Source of the DNA: Hyphomicrobiales bacterium
GTDB lineage: Bacteria > Pseudomonadota > Alphaproteobacteria > Rhizobiales > Rhizobiaceae
Assembly: GCA_900471485.1 (NCBI GenBank)
Contig: UCEU01000002.1
Coordinates: 218,591-282,590 of the forward strand
Direction of reading: 5' to 3'
DNA length: 64,000 nucleotides
Each line of letters opens with the position of its first letter. Position 1 is the stretch's first letter. Below, piece by piece: positions 38,381 through 46,936 of this stretch. The notes below the pieces were generated by a model that was not told where the DNA came from, ran no database searches, and saw only the letters and a program-made list of their open reading frames with translations. The position numbers and the translations under genes were made by a program.

Positions 38381-38569
38381 ATGAAGAATACGAACTACAG
38401 ATTTTCGTTTGAAGACGCCGTGCAAGTCTGGTTGCGTCGCTGGAATGGCGAGTACCAGCACCAAATCGCCGCCAGCTATGGCGTTAATCAGGGTCGCGTC
38501 AACGAGATCTTGAAGGGAAAAGCCCATTTGGGTTCAGAACAGATCGCGAAGAAGCAAACCCAGCACTGA
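38381..38569 (+). CDS. Small helix-turn-helix protein
   Basis: 62 residues. The central part (GEYQHQIAASYGVNQGRVNE) reads as an HTH, with recognition helix NQGRVNEILKG, preceded by FEDAVQVWLRRW. Small proteins of this sort are scattered in rhizobia and phages. TATAAG at 38365-38370 could be its -10 box, giving a nearly leaderless message; no good ribosome site is seen. A strong terminator follows directly, supporting a real transcription unit. DNA binding inferred, targets unknown. Confidence 0.65.
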   Translation: MKNTNYRFSFEDAVQVWLRRWNGEYQHQIAASYGVNQGRVNEILKGKAHLGSEQIAKKQTQH

Positions 38570-38578
38570 AGTGGTTTA

Positions 38579-38613
38579 GCCGCCCGCCTTGTGTGTGGTG
38601 GGCGGCGCCTTTT
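38579..38613 (+). terminator. Terminator after the small HTH gene
   Basis: GCCGCCCGCC pairs with GGTGGGCGGC (10 bp with one G-T) around an 8-base loop, followed after GCC by TTTT. It starts 10 bases after the stop codon. Confidence 0.8.
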
Positions 38614-38814
38614 GATATCCTCGAACTCTCTGAAGCTTTACACTTCAGAGCGGAGTCAGTCGACCTATACGCTCCGAGGCGATCCTTCGCATTCGTCAGA
38701 GCCAGCCTGATGTCACAAGCATCTGCCACAATAGTACCGGCCGCGGCGCGGCAAGGTGATTTAGCTGTGCCCTATAATTTTACCGCGTAGCGCACGGCTC
38801 CATGTATCAAGAAT
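38614..38814. other. Gene-free stretch with two stems
   Basis: No supported ORF. CTCTGAAG/CTTCAGAG (38628-38650) is a perfect 8-bp hairpin and CGGAG/CTCCG (38651-38676) a smaller one next to it. Function unknown. Confidence 0.4.
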
Positions 38815-38840
38815 GATAAAAGGCCCGGATAACCGAGCCT
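38815..38840 (-). terminator. Terminator of tRNA-Gly
   Basis: On the minus strand AGGCTCGG-TTAT-CCGGGCCT (one G-T pair) is followed by TTTTATC, 28 bases after the tRNA 3' end. Confidence 0.75.
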
Positions 38841-38867
38841 ATAATCATCTAAATTCTTTAGGAAAAC

Positions 38868-38942
38868 TGGAGCGGGCGAAGGGATTCGAACCCTCGACCC
38901 CAACCTTGGCAAGGTTGTGCTCTACCCCTGAGCTACACCCGC
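38868..38942 (-). tRNA. tRNA-Gly (anticodon GCC)
   Basis: 75 bases including an encoded CCA. Acceptor arms GCGGGTG/CGCCCGC (one G-T pair), D-arm with TAGCTCAGGGGTAGAGC, anticodon stem-loop CAACCTTGCCAAGGTTG with GCC at the anticodon, and T-arm GAGGGTTCGAATCCCTT. All arms pair well. Confidence 0.97.
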
Positions 38943-39192
38943 TCAATCCACATCGGTCCGGGGTAGTTGTGAGGACCGTGGGCGCCACCTTGCGGCGACG
39001 GGCGCTATATCGCCCAAACGATTTTCAAATGCAACAGGGAAATGACGGAAATTCGAAGAAAAATTCCAGCGCGTTCGGCGGGGCGGTGAAATAGCCCGCA
39101 AATGCAGGGAAAAGCGTCGCTCTGAAAGATTGCAAAAGCCGGCCTTCGGACTTAATCAGGGCGCCTGACGCTGACCTTTGATGGATTGTGAG
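38943..39192. other. Gap between tRNA-Gly and the ProX gene
   Basis: About 250 bases with no supported gene. GGGCG-CTATAT-CGCCC (39000-39015) is a short palindrome. The minus-strand side carries the tRNA promoter. Confidence 0.35.
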
Positions 39193-39702
39193 ATGACCGA
39201 GATGACGCCGAAGACCCGTGACGAGCTGTTTGCCTTTCTCGACGGGCTGGGAATCAGGCACACGACAAAGGATCACGCTCCGGTGTTCACCGTTGCCGAA
39301 TCGGTAGCCCTTCGCGACGAGATTCCCGGCGGGCACACGAAGAACCTCTTCGTGAAGGACAAGAAGGACCAGTTCTTCCTGCTGACGGTCGAGGAAAACG
39401 CCGCCGTCGATCTGAAGACGGTGCACACGCTGATCGGCGCGGCGAGCAAGGTGTCGTTCGGCAAGCCGGAAAAGCTGATGGAGTATCTCGGCGTCATTCC
39501 GGGCTCGGTCACGGCCTTCGGCGCGATCAACGATACCGGCCACAACGTCACCTTCGTGCTCGACGCGGACCTGATGCGCGACGAGATCATCAACTGCCAC
39601 CCCTTGTCCAACGACGCCACGACCTCGATCTCGAGCGTCGACCTCGTTCGTTTCATGGAAGCGACCGGGCACAAGCCGCTTGTCTTGAAAGTGACGTCCT
39701 GA
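39193..39702 (+). CDS. ProX/YbaK-family aminoacyl-tRNA editing deacylase
   Basis: 169 residues. Motifs KDHAPVFTVAESVALRDEIP, GGHTKNLFVKDKKDQFFL and TAFGAINDTGHNVTFVLD are those of ProX (free-standing prolyl-tRNA editing) proteins, which hydrolyse Ala-tRNA-Pro. The key Lys of the YbaK fold is in KNLFVKD. ATGs at 39181 and 39193 are both possible; neither has a strong ribosome site. Confidence 0.87.
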   Translation: MTEMTPKTRDELFAFLDGLGIRHTTKDHAPVFTVAESVALRDEIPGGHTKNLFVKDKKDQFFLLTVEENAAVDLKTVHTLIGAASKVSFGKPEKLMEYLGVIPGSVTAFGAINDTGHNVTFVLDADLMRDEIINCHPLSNDATTSISSVDLVRFMEATGHKPLVLKVTS

Positions 39703-39754
39703 CATACGATTTTAGCGGAAGATAAAGCCGGTTGACCGGCGGCGGGAGATATCC

Positions 39755-40732
39755 ATGAGCGGCAACGACAATCCTTACAGTAATTCCTTCGGCCAGATGT
39801 CGGCAACGGCAAGCTATGGCGCGGCGCCCGCCGCGACGGCGGCGCCCTCGGCTGGCGGCCATATCAAGGATACGACCACCGCCACCTTCGCCAAGGACGT
39901 CATCGAGGAATCGCGCAACCAGCCGGTGCTGGTCGATTTCTGGGCGCCCTGGTGCGGCCCGTGCAAGCAGCTGACCCCCGTCATCGAAAAAGTGGTCAAC
40001 GAGGCCGAGGGTCGGGTCAAGCTGGTGAAGATGAACATCGACGATCATCCGTCGATCGCCGGCCAGCTCGGCATCCAGTCGATCCCCGCCGTCATCGCCT
40101 TCGTCGGCGGCCGCCCGGCCGATGGCTTCATGGGCGCTGTGCCCGAAAGCCAGATCCGCGAGTTCATCGATCGTATCGCCGGTCCTGCCGGCGCCGATCA
40201 GGCGGCCGAGATCGAAGCCGCGATCGCCGAGGCCGACGGGCTGATCGCGAGCGGCGACATCAATGGCGCCGCGCAGCTCTACGGCGCCGTCATGCAGGCT
40301 GATCCTGATAATGCCAAGGCGCTTGCCGGCATGGCAAACTGCATGATCGCGGCCAACCAGCATGAGCGCGCCCGCGAGGCGCTGACCGAGCTGCCGGAGG
40401 AAATGGCCCAAGACCCGGCGATCCAGGCGGTGGTGAAGAAGCTGGAGCAGATCGAGGAAGCCCGCAAGCTCGGCGATCCCGTGGCGCTCGAGCACGAGCT
40501 TGCCCGCAATCCCGATGATCACGAAGCGCGCATGAAGCTCGCCAAGATCCGCAACGTCGAGGGAAGCCGCGAGGAAGCGGCCGAGCATCTGCTCTATATC
40601 ATGCGCAAGGACCGCACCTTCGACGATGACGGCGCACGCCGCCAGCTGCTGCAGTTCTTCGAGGTCTGGGGCTTCAAGGATCCGGCCAGCGTTTCCGGGC
40701 GTCGCAAGCTTTCGGCGCTGCTGTTCTCCTAA
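39755..40732 (+). CDS. Thioredoxin-TPR co-chaperone (CnoX/YbbN type)
   Basis: 325 residues. A low-complexity start (~35 residues) leads into a thioredoxin domain with intact WAPWCGPCKQL, then helical TPR-like repeats (DINGAAQLYGAVMQADPDNA, NPDDHEARMKLAKIRNVEGS). GGGAG precedes the ATG. CnoX-type proteins protect clients from chlorine or heat stress and hand them to GroEL; this one keeps both redox cysteines. Confidence 0.9.
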   Translation: MSGNDNPYSNSFGQMSATASYGAAPAATAAPSAGGHIKDTTTATFAKDVIEESRNQPVLVDFWAPWCGPCKQLTPVIEKVVNEAEGRVKLVKMNIDDHPSIAGQLGIQSIPAVIAFVGGRPADGFMGAVPESQIREFIDRIAGPAGADQAAEIEAAIAEADGLIASGDINGAAQLYGAVMQADPDNAKALAGMANCMIAANQHERAREALTELPEEMAQDPAIQAVVKKLEQIEEARKLGDPVALEHELARNPDDHEARMKLAKIRNVEGSREEAAEHLLYIMRKDRTFDDDGARRQLLQFFEVWGFKDPASVSGRRKLSALLFS

Positions 40733-40831
40733 GTTTCGGGCGATACCCTTGCGTTTTCGGCGTCGGACACCACATTCCCGTTAGTGCCGGAGCGTGATGT
40801 TGCACCGGCCAAATATGCGGGACTGGCATCT

Positions 40832-41491
40832 ATGCAAGTGGGCAATGCACGATATCTCAAGCCTGGCGACCTGCCCGACACGGTCGCCGTCTTTCCCTTG
40901 ACGGGTGCGCTGCTGCTGCCGACAGGGCAACTGCCGCTGAATGTTTTCGAGCCGCGCTACCTCACCATGTTCGACAACGCCATGGCGGGCAACCGGCTGA
41001 TCGGCATGGTGCAGCCGGCACTCGGCGAGCAGGACGAAACCAATCTGGCGCCGGTCGGCTGCCTCGGCCGCATCACCTCCTTCCAGGAGACCGGCGACGG
41101 TCGCTACATCGTGTCGCTGACCGGCATCTGCCGTTTCCGCCTGCTCGACGAGAAGGATACGCACAGCCCCTTCCGCACCTTCCGCATCGCCCCATTCATC
41201 GCCGACCTCTCGGCGCGCGACGAAGAGGATACGGTCGACAGGGCGGCGCTGCTCTCGGCCTTCAAGGCCTATCTCGACGCCAACAAGCTGGAAGCGGACT
41301 GGGAGAGCGTGGAGCGCGCCAGCAACCTCACGCTGGTCAACTCGCTGGCGATGATGTCGCCCTTCGGCCCCGCCGAAAAACAGGCGCTGCTCGAAGCGCC
41401 GGATTTGAAGACGCGGGCGGAAACACTGATCGCGATCACCGAGATCGTGCTTGCGCGCGTCTTTGGTGACTCCGACACGGTCCTGCAGTAA
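40832..41491 (+). CDS. LON substrate-binding domain protein
   Basis: 219 residues, matching only the N-terminal (substrate-binding) domain of Lon: [35 protein letters not shown] and [17 protein letters not shown]. No ATPase or protease domain. ATG 40832 is used; the frame runs to a GTG at 40784. Ten bases separate it from the Trm112-like gene. Confidence 0.88.
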   Translation: MQVGNARYLKPGDLPDTVAVFPLTGALLLPTGQLPLNVFEPRYLTMFDNAMAGNRLIGMVQPALGEQDETNLAPVGCLGRITSFQETGDGRYIVSLTGICRFRLLDEKDTHSPFRTFRIAPFIADLSARDEEDTVDRAALLSAFKAYLDANKLEADWESVERASNLTLVNSLAMMSPFGPAEKQALLEAPDLKTRAETLIAITEIVLARVFGDSDTVLQ

Positions 41492-41501
41492 GCTTTCGCG
41501 C

Positions 41502-41690
41502 ATGGACGAAAAACTCAGCCGCGTCGATCCCAAGCTTCTCGAACTTCTGGTCTGCCCCCTCACCAAGGGCCGGCTCGTCTACAGCCGCGAGCAGAACGAG
41601 CTCGTCTCGGAAAAGGCAAAGCTCGCCTATCCGATCCGCGACGGCATTCCGATCATGCTGGTCTCCGAGGCGCGCGAGATCGAGGATTGA
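41502..41690 (+). CDS. Trm112-like small protein (YcaR/UPF0434 family)
   Basis: 62 residues: [20 protein letters not shown] and [20 protein letters not shown] are the family signature. Only one of the usual zinc Cys residues is present, as in many bacterial members. Probably cotranscribed with the LON-domain gene. Function poorly known. Confidence 0.88.
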   Translation: MDEKLSRVDPKLLELLVCPLTKGRLVYSREQNELVSEKAKLAYPIRDGIPIMLVSEAREIED

Positions 41691-41752
41691 TTGCTTTCAG
41701 GGTCGCCAGATCGCAGCCGGTATTGCGCGGAGCAGACGGGCCGAGAAGCGCA

Positions 41753-41769
41753 TTGCTTTTGCAAAGCAA
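41753..41769. repeat. Palindrome in the gap before the small membrane trio
   Basis: TTGCTTT-TGC-AAAGCAA, a perfect inverted repeat ~70 bases upstream of the first small membrane ORF. Could be an operator or a weak hairpin. Confidence 0.4.
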
Positions 41770-41840
41770 AGGTTGCATTGTCTTGAAATTCTTTGATTGA
41801 TTGAGTTGCTTCCATGTAAAGAAATGGAGAAGCCATCAGC

Positions 41841-42086
41841 ATGCAAGACGATAGACCTGACCTCGTCACAATAGAATCGACAAAATTTCTTGCGAATTTC
41901 ATCGAACGGGCAGCAACCGCGCTTTTGGTCGGAGGCGTTGTTACGCCATTTTTTGCTTCCCCTTCATTAGATTTGATGCCGGACACCAGAGATACCATAT
42001 CGATGGTTGGCGTTTGGGTAATGTGTGCAATCGTGCTACATTTTGTCGGGCAGGCCACTTTGTCGCGATTGAGATATTCGCCATGA
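41841..42086 (+). CDS. Small membrane protein of unknown function (1 of 3)
   Basis: 81 residues with two predicted membrane segments (ATALLVGGVVTPFF and ISMVGVWVMCAIVLHFVG). The DNA is noticeably more AT-rich than the surroundings. GGAG lies upstream of the ATG at a long spacing. Its TGA overlaps the next ATG (ATGA). Not recognised. Confidence 0.55.
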   Translation: MQDDRPDLVTIESTKFLANFIERAATALLVGGVVTPFFASPSLDLMPDTRDTISMVGVWVMCAIVLHFVGQATLSRLRYSP

Positions 42087-42238
42087 CAGACAGCATCGAC
42101 TGGTCATTTTATCTGGTGCCGATCGGCATCACGGCGGCGTGCGTGTTGCTATATGTAGGGCATGGACTTTACATGGGCTACCTCAGACGGCTCAAGGCGT
42201 CACGCGTCACGCGCCACCGGCGGCGGTGCAATGGATAG
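42083..42238 (+). CDS. Small membrane protein of unknown function (2 of 3)
   Basis: 51 residues with one membrane segment (FYLVPIGITAACVLLYVGHG) and an Arg/Lys-rich tail (RRLKASRVTRHRRR), suggesting the C-terminus faces the cytoplasm. It overlaps the previous gene by 4 bases and the next by 8, so translation is probably coupled. Not recognised. Confidence 0.55.
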   Translation: MTDSIDWSFYLVPIGITAACVLLYVGHGLYMGYLRRLKASRVTRHRRRCNG

Positions 42239-42626
42239 CAGGCATATCAAGATCGTTCTTCCGACGCGCGCGGACTGGGGATGGTCGCCGGCGTTCGCGA
42301 CCGCGCTGGTTCTGCTTGGCCTCTTTGTTTTCGCCACGGCACAGGGAACTGCGTCGACCGCAATCGCTCCCTTGGTGCAGAGAATGGCCTATGAACCAAT
42401 GGCGATTCCCTCGAAGGGTCTGGCGCAAAGCCTCGCTCAGAGCCTTTATCAATCCGACAAATCGTCCGGGGTTCTTTCCGGCCAGGCGTTGTCTGCGAAT
42501 GAGACGAGCGTATGGGCGATGAATCAGATACTGCGGGAAGAAAACACGCGGCTGAAAAAGAGGCTAGAAGCGGCGGCTCAACAACGAGCGGCCAACGACG
42601 GCGCCGAGACGGAGCAGTGGAACTAA
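42231..42626 (+). CDS. Membrane-anchored coiled-coil protein of unknown function (3 of 3)
   Basis: 131 residues. One membrane segment (FATALVLLGLFVFATAQG), then a region ending in a predicted coiled coil (MNQILREENTRLKKRLEAAA). The ATG at 42231 is used; an upstream start at 42162 would overlap gene 2 more deeply. Converges with the Ubi hydroxylase gene. Not recognised. Confidence 0.55.
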   Translation: MDSRHIKIVLPTRADWGWSPAFATALVLLGLFVFATAQGTASTAIAPLVQRMAYEPMAIPSKGLAQSLAQSLYQSDKSSGVLSGQALSANETSVWAMNQILREENTRLKKRLEAAAQQRAANDGAETEQWN

Positions 42627-42654
42627 CACTCAGCAGGCAATTTTGGTGGCGAGT

Positions 42655-43869
42655 TCAGATCGTCTCGCCCGCCAGCAGGCGCGGGTTGTCCTTGGCCGTC
42701 GTGCCGGCGGCCTGGCCGATGAAATAGGATTTAAGACCGGGCAGGCGCTCGACGATGCCGAGGCCGAAATCGCGGGCGATGCGGACCGGGGCGATGTCGT
42801 TGGAGAACAGCCGATTCAGAACGTCCGTCGTCACGCCCATGCGGAAGGTGTCGAAGCGGCGCCATGCCTGGTAGCGCTCTAGAATGTTGATCGAGCCGAT
42901 GTCGAGGCCCAGGCGATCGGCTTCGACGATTGTTTCGGCCAGTGCCGCCACATCCTTGAAGCCGAGATTGAGACCCTGGCCGGAGATTGGGTGAATGCCG
43001 TGCGCGGCGTCGCCGGCGAGTGCTATGCGTGGTGCCACGAAGGCGCGGGCAAGCGTCAGGCCGAGCGGGAAGGCGCGCTTGGGGCCGACGACCTTCAGCG
43101 CGCCGAGCTTGTGGCCGAAGCGGCGTTCCAGTTCCTCCTCGAAGATCAGATCGTCGGAAGCGACCAGCCGGTCGGCGTCGTGCGTCCTCTCCGTCCAGAC
43201 CAGCGAGGAGCGATTTCCGGGAAGCGGGAGGATGGCGAAGGGGCCTGACGGCAGGAAGTGTTCCTCGGCGCAACCATGGTGCGGGCGTTCATGCTCGACC
43301 GTAGTGACGATGCCCGACTGGCCGTAGTTCCAGCTCACCGTCTTGATGCCGGCGAGGTCGCGCAGGTGCGAGCGCACGCCGTCGCAGGCGACGACCAGCC
43401 GTGCCTCGATGGTGCTGCCGTCGGAGAGCGTCACTTCGGCGTGGGTGTCAAGCGTCTTCAGGCCGGTGGCGCCAAGCCCGTGGCGGATCTCGATGCCGAG
43501 GCGCTCGCAGGCGCCGCGCAGCGCGCGCACCAAGGCGAGGTTCGGCACCATGTGGGCGAAGGGCTGGCCGTCCTTCACTTCTCCGTCGAAGGTGAGGAAG
43601 ACGGGGCGAACGGGATCGGAGGTCTTCGAATCGGTCACGATCATGCGGGTGATCGGCTGGGCCTCGGGTTCGATCTCCTTCCAGATGCCGAAAACATCGA
43701 GCATGCTGGTGGCGGCCGCGATGATCGCGGAGGCGCGCATGTCCTTCTCCCAGACGCCCGCAGGGGCTGCTTCGACCACCACGACATCGAGATGCGGCGC
43801 CGCCTGCTTGACGGCGACAGCAGCGGAAAGTCCTACGTAACCCGCCCCTACAACCAGCATGTCGTGCAT
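42655..43869 (-). CDS. UbiH/COQ6-family FAD-dependent ubiquinone hydroxylase
   Basis: 404 residues. N-terminal MLVVGAGYVGLSAAVAVKQ binds FAD, VVACDGVRSHLRDLAGI is the DG motif, and IALAGDAAHGIHPISGQGLN the second FAD motif characteristic of Ubi hydroxylases. Rhizobia use UbiL- or UbiH-like members for ring hydroxylation in ubiquinone synthesis; which position is not clear. Divergent from tesB. Confidence 0.87.
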   Translation of the reverse strand: MHDMLVVGAGYVGLSAAVAVKQAAPHLDVVVVEAAPAGVWEKDMRASAIIAAATSMLDVFGIWKEIEPEAQPITRMIVTDSKTSDPVRPVFLTFDGEVKDGQPFAHMVPNLALVRALRGACERLGIEIRHGLGATGLKTLDTHAEVTLSDGSTIEARLVVACDGVRSHLRDLAGIKTVSWNYGQSGIVTTVEHERPHHGCAEEHFLPSGPFAILPLPGNRSSLVWTERTHDADRLVASDDLIFEEELERRFGHKLGALKVVGPKRAFPLGLTLARAFVAPRIALAGDAAHGIHPISGQGLNLGFKDVAALAETIVEADRLGLDIGSINILERYQAWRRFDTFRMGVTTDVLNRLFSNDIAPVRIARDFGLGIVERLPGLKSYFIGQAAGTTAKDNPRLLAGETI

Positions 43870-43902
43870 AGCATCTCGTTCCGTTCTTTTAGAATATCGT
43901 GT

Positions 43903-43918
43903 TGATCTATATAGATCA
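43903..43918. promoter_or_regulatory. 16-bp perfect palindrome in a divergent promoter
   Basis: TGATCTATATAGATCA is fully self-complementary and sits 34 bases before the Ubi hydroxylase ATG and 38 before tesB. The position suits an operator controlling both genes. Binding protein unknown. Confidence 0.5.
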
Positions 43919-43955
43919 TCGCCACCGCACTTCCTACTGTCCGGAGTTGTACAAA

Positions 43956-44840
43956 ATGACGCGTGCCCCCGAAAATCCGACCGCGATGGAAACCCTGCTT
44001 TCGACGCTCGATCTCGAGCCGATCGAGGTCGACATCTTTCGCGGGCGCAGTCCGCAAGTCGGCTGGCAGCGGGTTTTCGGCGGCCAGGTCATCGCCCAGG
44101 CGCTGATGGCGGCGCAGCGGACTGTGGATCGCGAGCGCCTGGTGCATTCGCTTCACGCCTACTTCATGCGGCCCGGTGATCCCTCGGTGCCCATCATCTA
44201 CCAAGTCGAGCGCATCCGCGACGGGTCGAGCTTCAACACCCGCCGCGTCGTCGCCATCCAGCACGGCAAGGCGATCTTCGCGCTTTCGGCCTCGTTCCAG
44301 ATCGAGGAGCCCGGCTTCGAGCACCAGATCGTCATGCCCGACGTTCCTGCGCCGGAGACGCTGATGGACGAGCGCGAGATCGCCAAGCGCTATCTCGCCA
44401 ACGCGCCGGAAGCGATCCGCAAATATTGGGGGCGCGAGCGGCCGATCGAGATCCGTCCGGTGTCGCTCACGCATTACTTCTCCGACAATAAGCTCGATCC
44501 GGTTCAGCATATCTGGGTGCGCGCCAACGGGCCGGTGCCCGACGACCGCTACTGCCAAGCCTCGGTGCTCGCCTATATCTCCGACATGACGCTGCTCGAC
44601 ACCTCACTCTACCCGCACGGCACGTCGATCTTCGATCAGACGATCCAGGTGGCAAGCCTCGACCATTCGATGTGGTTCCATCGGCCGACCCGGCTCGACG
44701 ACTGGATGCTCTACACGCAGGACAGCCCTTCCGCATCCGGCGCGCGAGGTTTGACGCGCGGTAGCCTCTTTACGCGAGACGGTGTCCTGATTGCGTCGGT
44801 CGCTCAGGAGGGTTTGATTCGTAAAAGGGCAAATGACTAA
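43956..44840 (+). CDS. tesB: Acyl-CoA thioesterase II (TesB)
   Basis: 294 residues, double hot-dog fold. RSPQVGWQRVFGGQVIAQAL and HSLHAYFMRPGDPSVPIIYQ are classical TesB blocks; the C-terminal LDHSMWFHRPTRLDDWMLY contains the catalytic-region residues, with the Asp/Thr/Gln set expected in GGQVIAQ and LDHSM. GGAG about 9 bases before the ATG. Hydrolyses medium- and long-chain acyl-CoA. Confidence 0.92.
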   Translation: MTRAPENPTAMETLLSTLDLEPIEVDIFRGRSPQVGWQRVFGGQVIAQALMAAQRTVDRERLVHSLHAYFMRPGDPSVPIIYQVERIRDGSSFNTRRVVAIQHGKAIFALSASFQIEEPGFEHQIVMPDVPAPETLMDEREIAKRYLANAPEAIRKYWGRERPIEIRPVSLTHYFSDNKLDPVQHIWVRANGPVPDDRYCQASVLAYISDMTLLDTSLYPHGTSIFDQTIQVASLDHSMWFHRPTRLDDWMLYTQDSPSASGARGLTRGSLFTRDGVLIASVAQEGLIRKRAND

Positions 44841-44885
44841 ACGGTGGGCAACTTCGTCCATTTGTGTGTTTTTTGAGCGATTATT

Positions 44886-44901
44886 AGGCAATCATTTGCC
44901 T
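44886..44901. repeat. Inverted repeat between tesB and glnK
   Basis: AGGCAA-TCAT-TTGCCT is perfect with a 4-base centre. It lies about 63 bases upstream of the -24 element. Its sequence does not match the NtrC consensus; it may serve as the tesB terminator or as an operator. Confidence 0.4.
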
Positions 44902-44963
44902 GTTTATTGGTTTATCGAAATATAGCGTTTATTTTTCAATAACTTAATCACCCCATTCGAATC

Positions 44964-44979
44964 TGGCACGCCCCTTGAA
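44964..44979 (+). promoter_or_regulatory. Sigma-54 promoter of glnK-amtB
   Basis: TGGCACGCCCCTTGAA matches the -24/-12 consensus TGGCAC-N5-TTGCA, missing only the C of the -12 pair. It stands ~85 bases before the glnK ATG. NtrC-dependent expression under nitrogen limitation is expected for this operon in rhizobia. Confidence 0.75.
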
Positions 44980-45047
44980 TGTAAAGAGGCGGTCGCTGAT
45001 GGCAGATGCCTTGGCGTCAAGGAGAGTCGGCTCCGCGCCGAGGGTAA

Positions 45048-45404
<357 letters not shown>

Positions 45405-45429
45405 GAACGGTAGCAAGGAGCTTTTTTCT

Positions 45430-46794
45430 ATGTCCATTTCCAAGATTTCTTCCACTTACGCGCGCCTTGCCGCTGCGTCCGCCGCGCTTCTCGCGCCGGT
45501 CGTCGCTTTCGCGCAGGATGCGGCCACCACCGCCGCTCCGGCTGCTGCCGCCGCGCCCGTTCCGGACAAGGGCGACACCGCCTTCATGTTCGTTTCGACC
45601 ATTCTGGTGCTGTTTATGCTGGTCCCCGGCCTGGCACTCTTCTATGGCGGTCTGGTTCGCGCCAAGAACATGCTGTCGGTGCTGATGCAGTGCACGATGA
45701 TCGGCGCCGTCATGATGCTGATCTGGGTCATCTACGGTTATTCCTTCGCCTTCGGCGGTTCGGAAAGCGCATTCTGGGGCGGCACCGCCAAGCTGTTCCT
45801 GTCCGGCGTAACCAAGGACTCCACCGCCGCGACCTTCTCGGAAGGCGTCGTCATCCCCGAGTTCATCTTCGTGATGTTCCAGATGACGTTCGCAGCGATC
45901 ACGCCGGCGCTCATCGTCGGTGCGTTCGCAGAGCGCATCAAGTTCTCGGCAGCCGTGCTGTTCTGCGCATTGTGGGCAACCTTCGTCTACTTCCCGGTCG
46001 CACACATGGTCTGGGATGCTAACGGCCTGCTCTTCAAGATGGGCGCGCTTGATTTCGCCGGCGGCACCGTCGTCCACATCAATGCCGGTATCGCCGGTCT
46101 GGTCGGCGCGATCATGGTTGGCAAGCGCATCGGCTTCGGCAAGGACATGATGGCTCCGCACTCGATGACGCTGACCATGGTCGGCGCGTCGATGCTCTGG
46201 GTCGGCTGGTTCGGCTTCAACGCCGGCTCCAACCTGGAAGCTTCCAGCGGTGCCATGCTGGCAACCGTCAACACCTTCGTCGCAACAGCAGCCGCGATCG
46301 TATCGTGGGCCGCCATTGAAAGCATGACCCGCGGAAAGGCCTCCATGCTCGGCGGCGCTTCGGGCATGGTTGCTGGTCTCGTCGCCATCACGCCTGCTGC
46401 CGGCATCGTCGGTCCGATGGGCGCGATCGTCATGGGCCTGATCGTGTCGCCGCTGTGCTACTTCTTCGTCTCCGTGGTGAAGAACAAGTTCGGCTACGAC
46501 GACACGGCTGACGTCTTCGGCGTCCATTGCGTCGGCGGCATCTTCGGTGCGATCTTCACCGGCGTCTTCGCCAGCGCCTCGCTCGGTGGCGTCGGCTATG
46601 CCGATGGCGTCACCATGGGCAGCCAGGTCATGACCCAGATCACCGCTGTCGCAATCACTGTCGTATGGTGCGGCGTCGGCTCGGCGATCCTCTACAAGAT
46701 CGTCGACGTCATCGTCGGCCTGCGCGTTCCTGTCGAAGCCGAGCGCGAAGGCCTCGACCTCGCTACGCACGGCGAAGCCGCTTATCACTCGTAA
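45430..46794 (+). CDS. amtB: Ammonium transporter AmtB
   Basis: 454 residues with a cleavable signal (ends near AFA-QDA) and 11 membrane segments. GLALFYGGLVRAKNML, VYFPVAHMVWDANG and FKMGALDFAGGTVVHINAGI are Amt blocks, with the pore His in FAGGTVVHINAG. AAGGAG precedes the ATG. Cotranscribed with glnK. Confidence 0.96.
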   Translation: MSISKISSTYARLAAASAALLAPVVAFAQDAATTAAPAAAAAPVPDKGDTAFMFVSTILVLFMLVPGLALFYGGLVRAKNMLSVLMQCTMIGAVMMLIWVIYGYSFAFGGSESAFWGGTAKLFLSGVTKDSTAATFSEGVVIPEFIFVMFQMTFAAITPALIVGAFAERIKFSAAVLFCALWATFVYFPVAHMVWDANGLLFKMGALDFAGGTVVHINAGIAGLVGAIMVGKRIGFGKDMMAPHSMTLTMVGASMLWVGWFGFNAGSNLEASSGAMLATVNTFVATAAAIVSWAAIESMTRGKASMLGGASGMVAGLVAITPAAGIVGPMGAIVMGLIVSPLCYFFVSVVKNKFGYDDTADVFGVHCVGGIFGAIFTGVFASASLGGVGYADGVTMGSQVMTQITAVAITVVWCGVGSAILYKIVDVIVGLRVPVEAEREGLDLATHGEAAYHS

Positions 46795-46873
46795 GCCTTA
46801 CGGCCAGGCGGCGCTCCCATGCAGGGCGCCGCTACCATCCTTCCAAGCCTTTCCGCGGCATTCTGCCGTCCCG

Positions 46874-46909
46874 GCCCGGACCTCCCAAGGTTCGGGCTTC
46901 TTTATTTTC
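46874..46909 (+). terminator. Terminator after amtB
   Basis: GCCCGGACC pairs with GGTTCGGGC (9 bp, one G-T) around TCCCAA and is followed by TTCTTTATTTT, about 80 bases after the amtB stop. Confidence 0.82.
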
Positions 46910-46936
46910 GGGATACAAGATGTCGGGAGCGGATGG

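Noticed and set aside
38132..38527. 131-codon minus-strand frame over the HTH gene and sRNA
   Set aside because: No ribosome site or recognisable domain; it runs through a terminator and the -35/-10 region of the predicted sRNA.
38868..38942. tRNA-Gly considered as an integration (att) site
   Set aside because: No integrase gene and no duplicated tRNA 3' end was noticed nearby.
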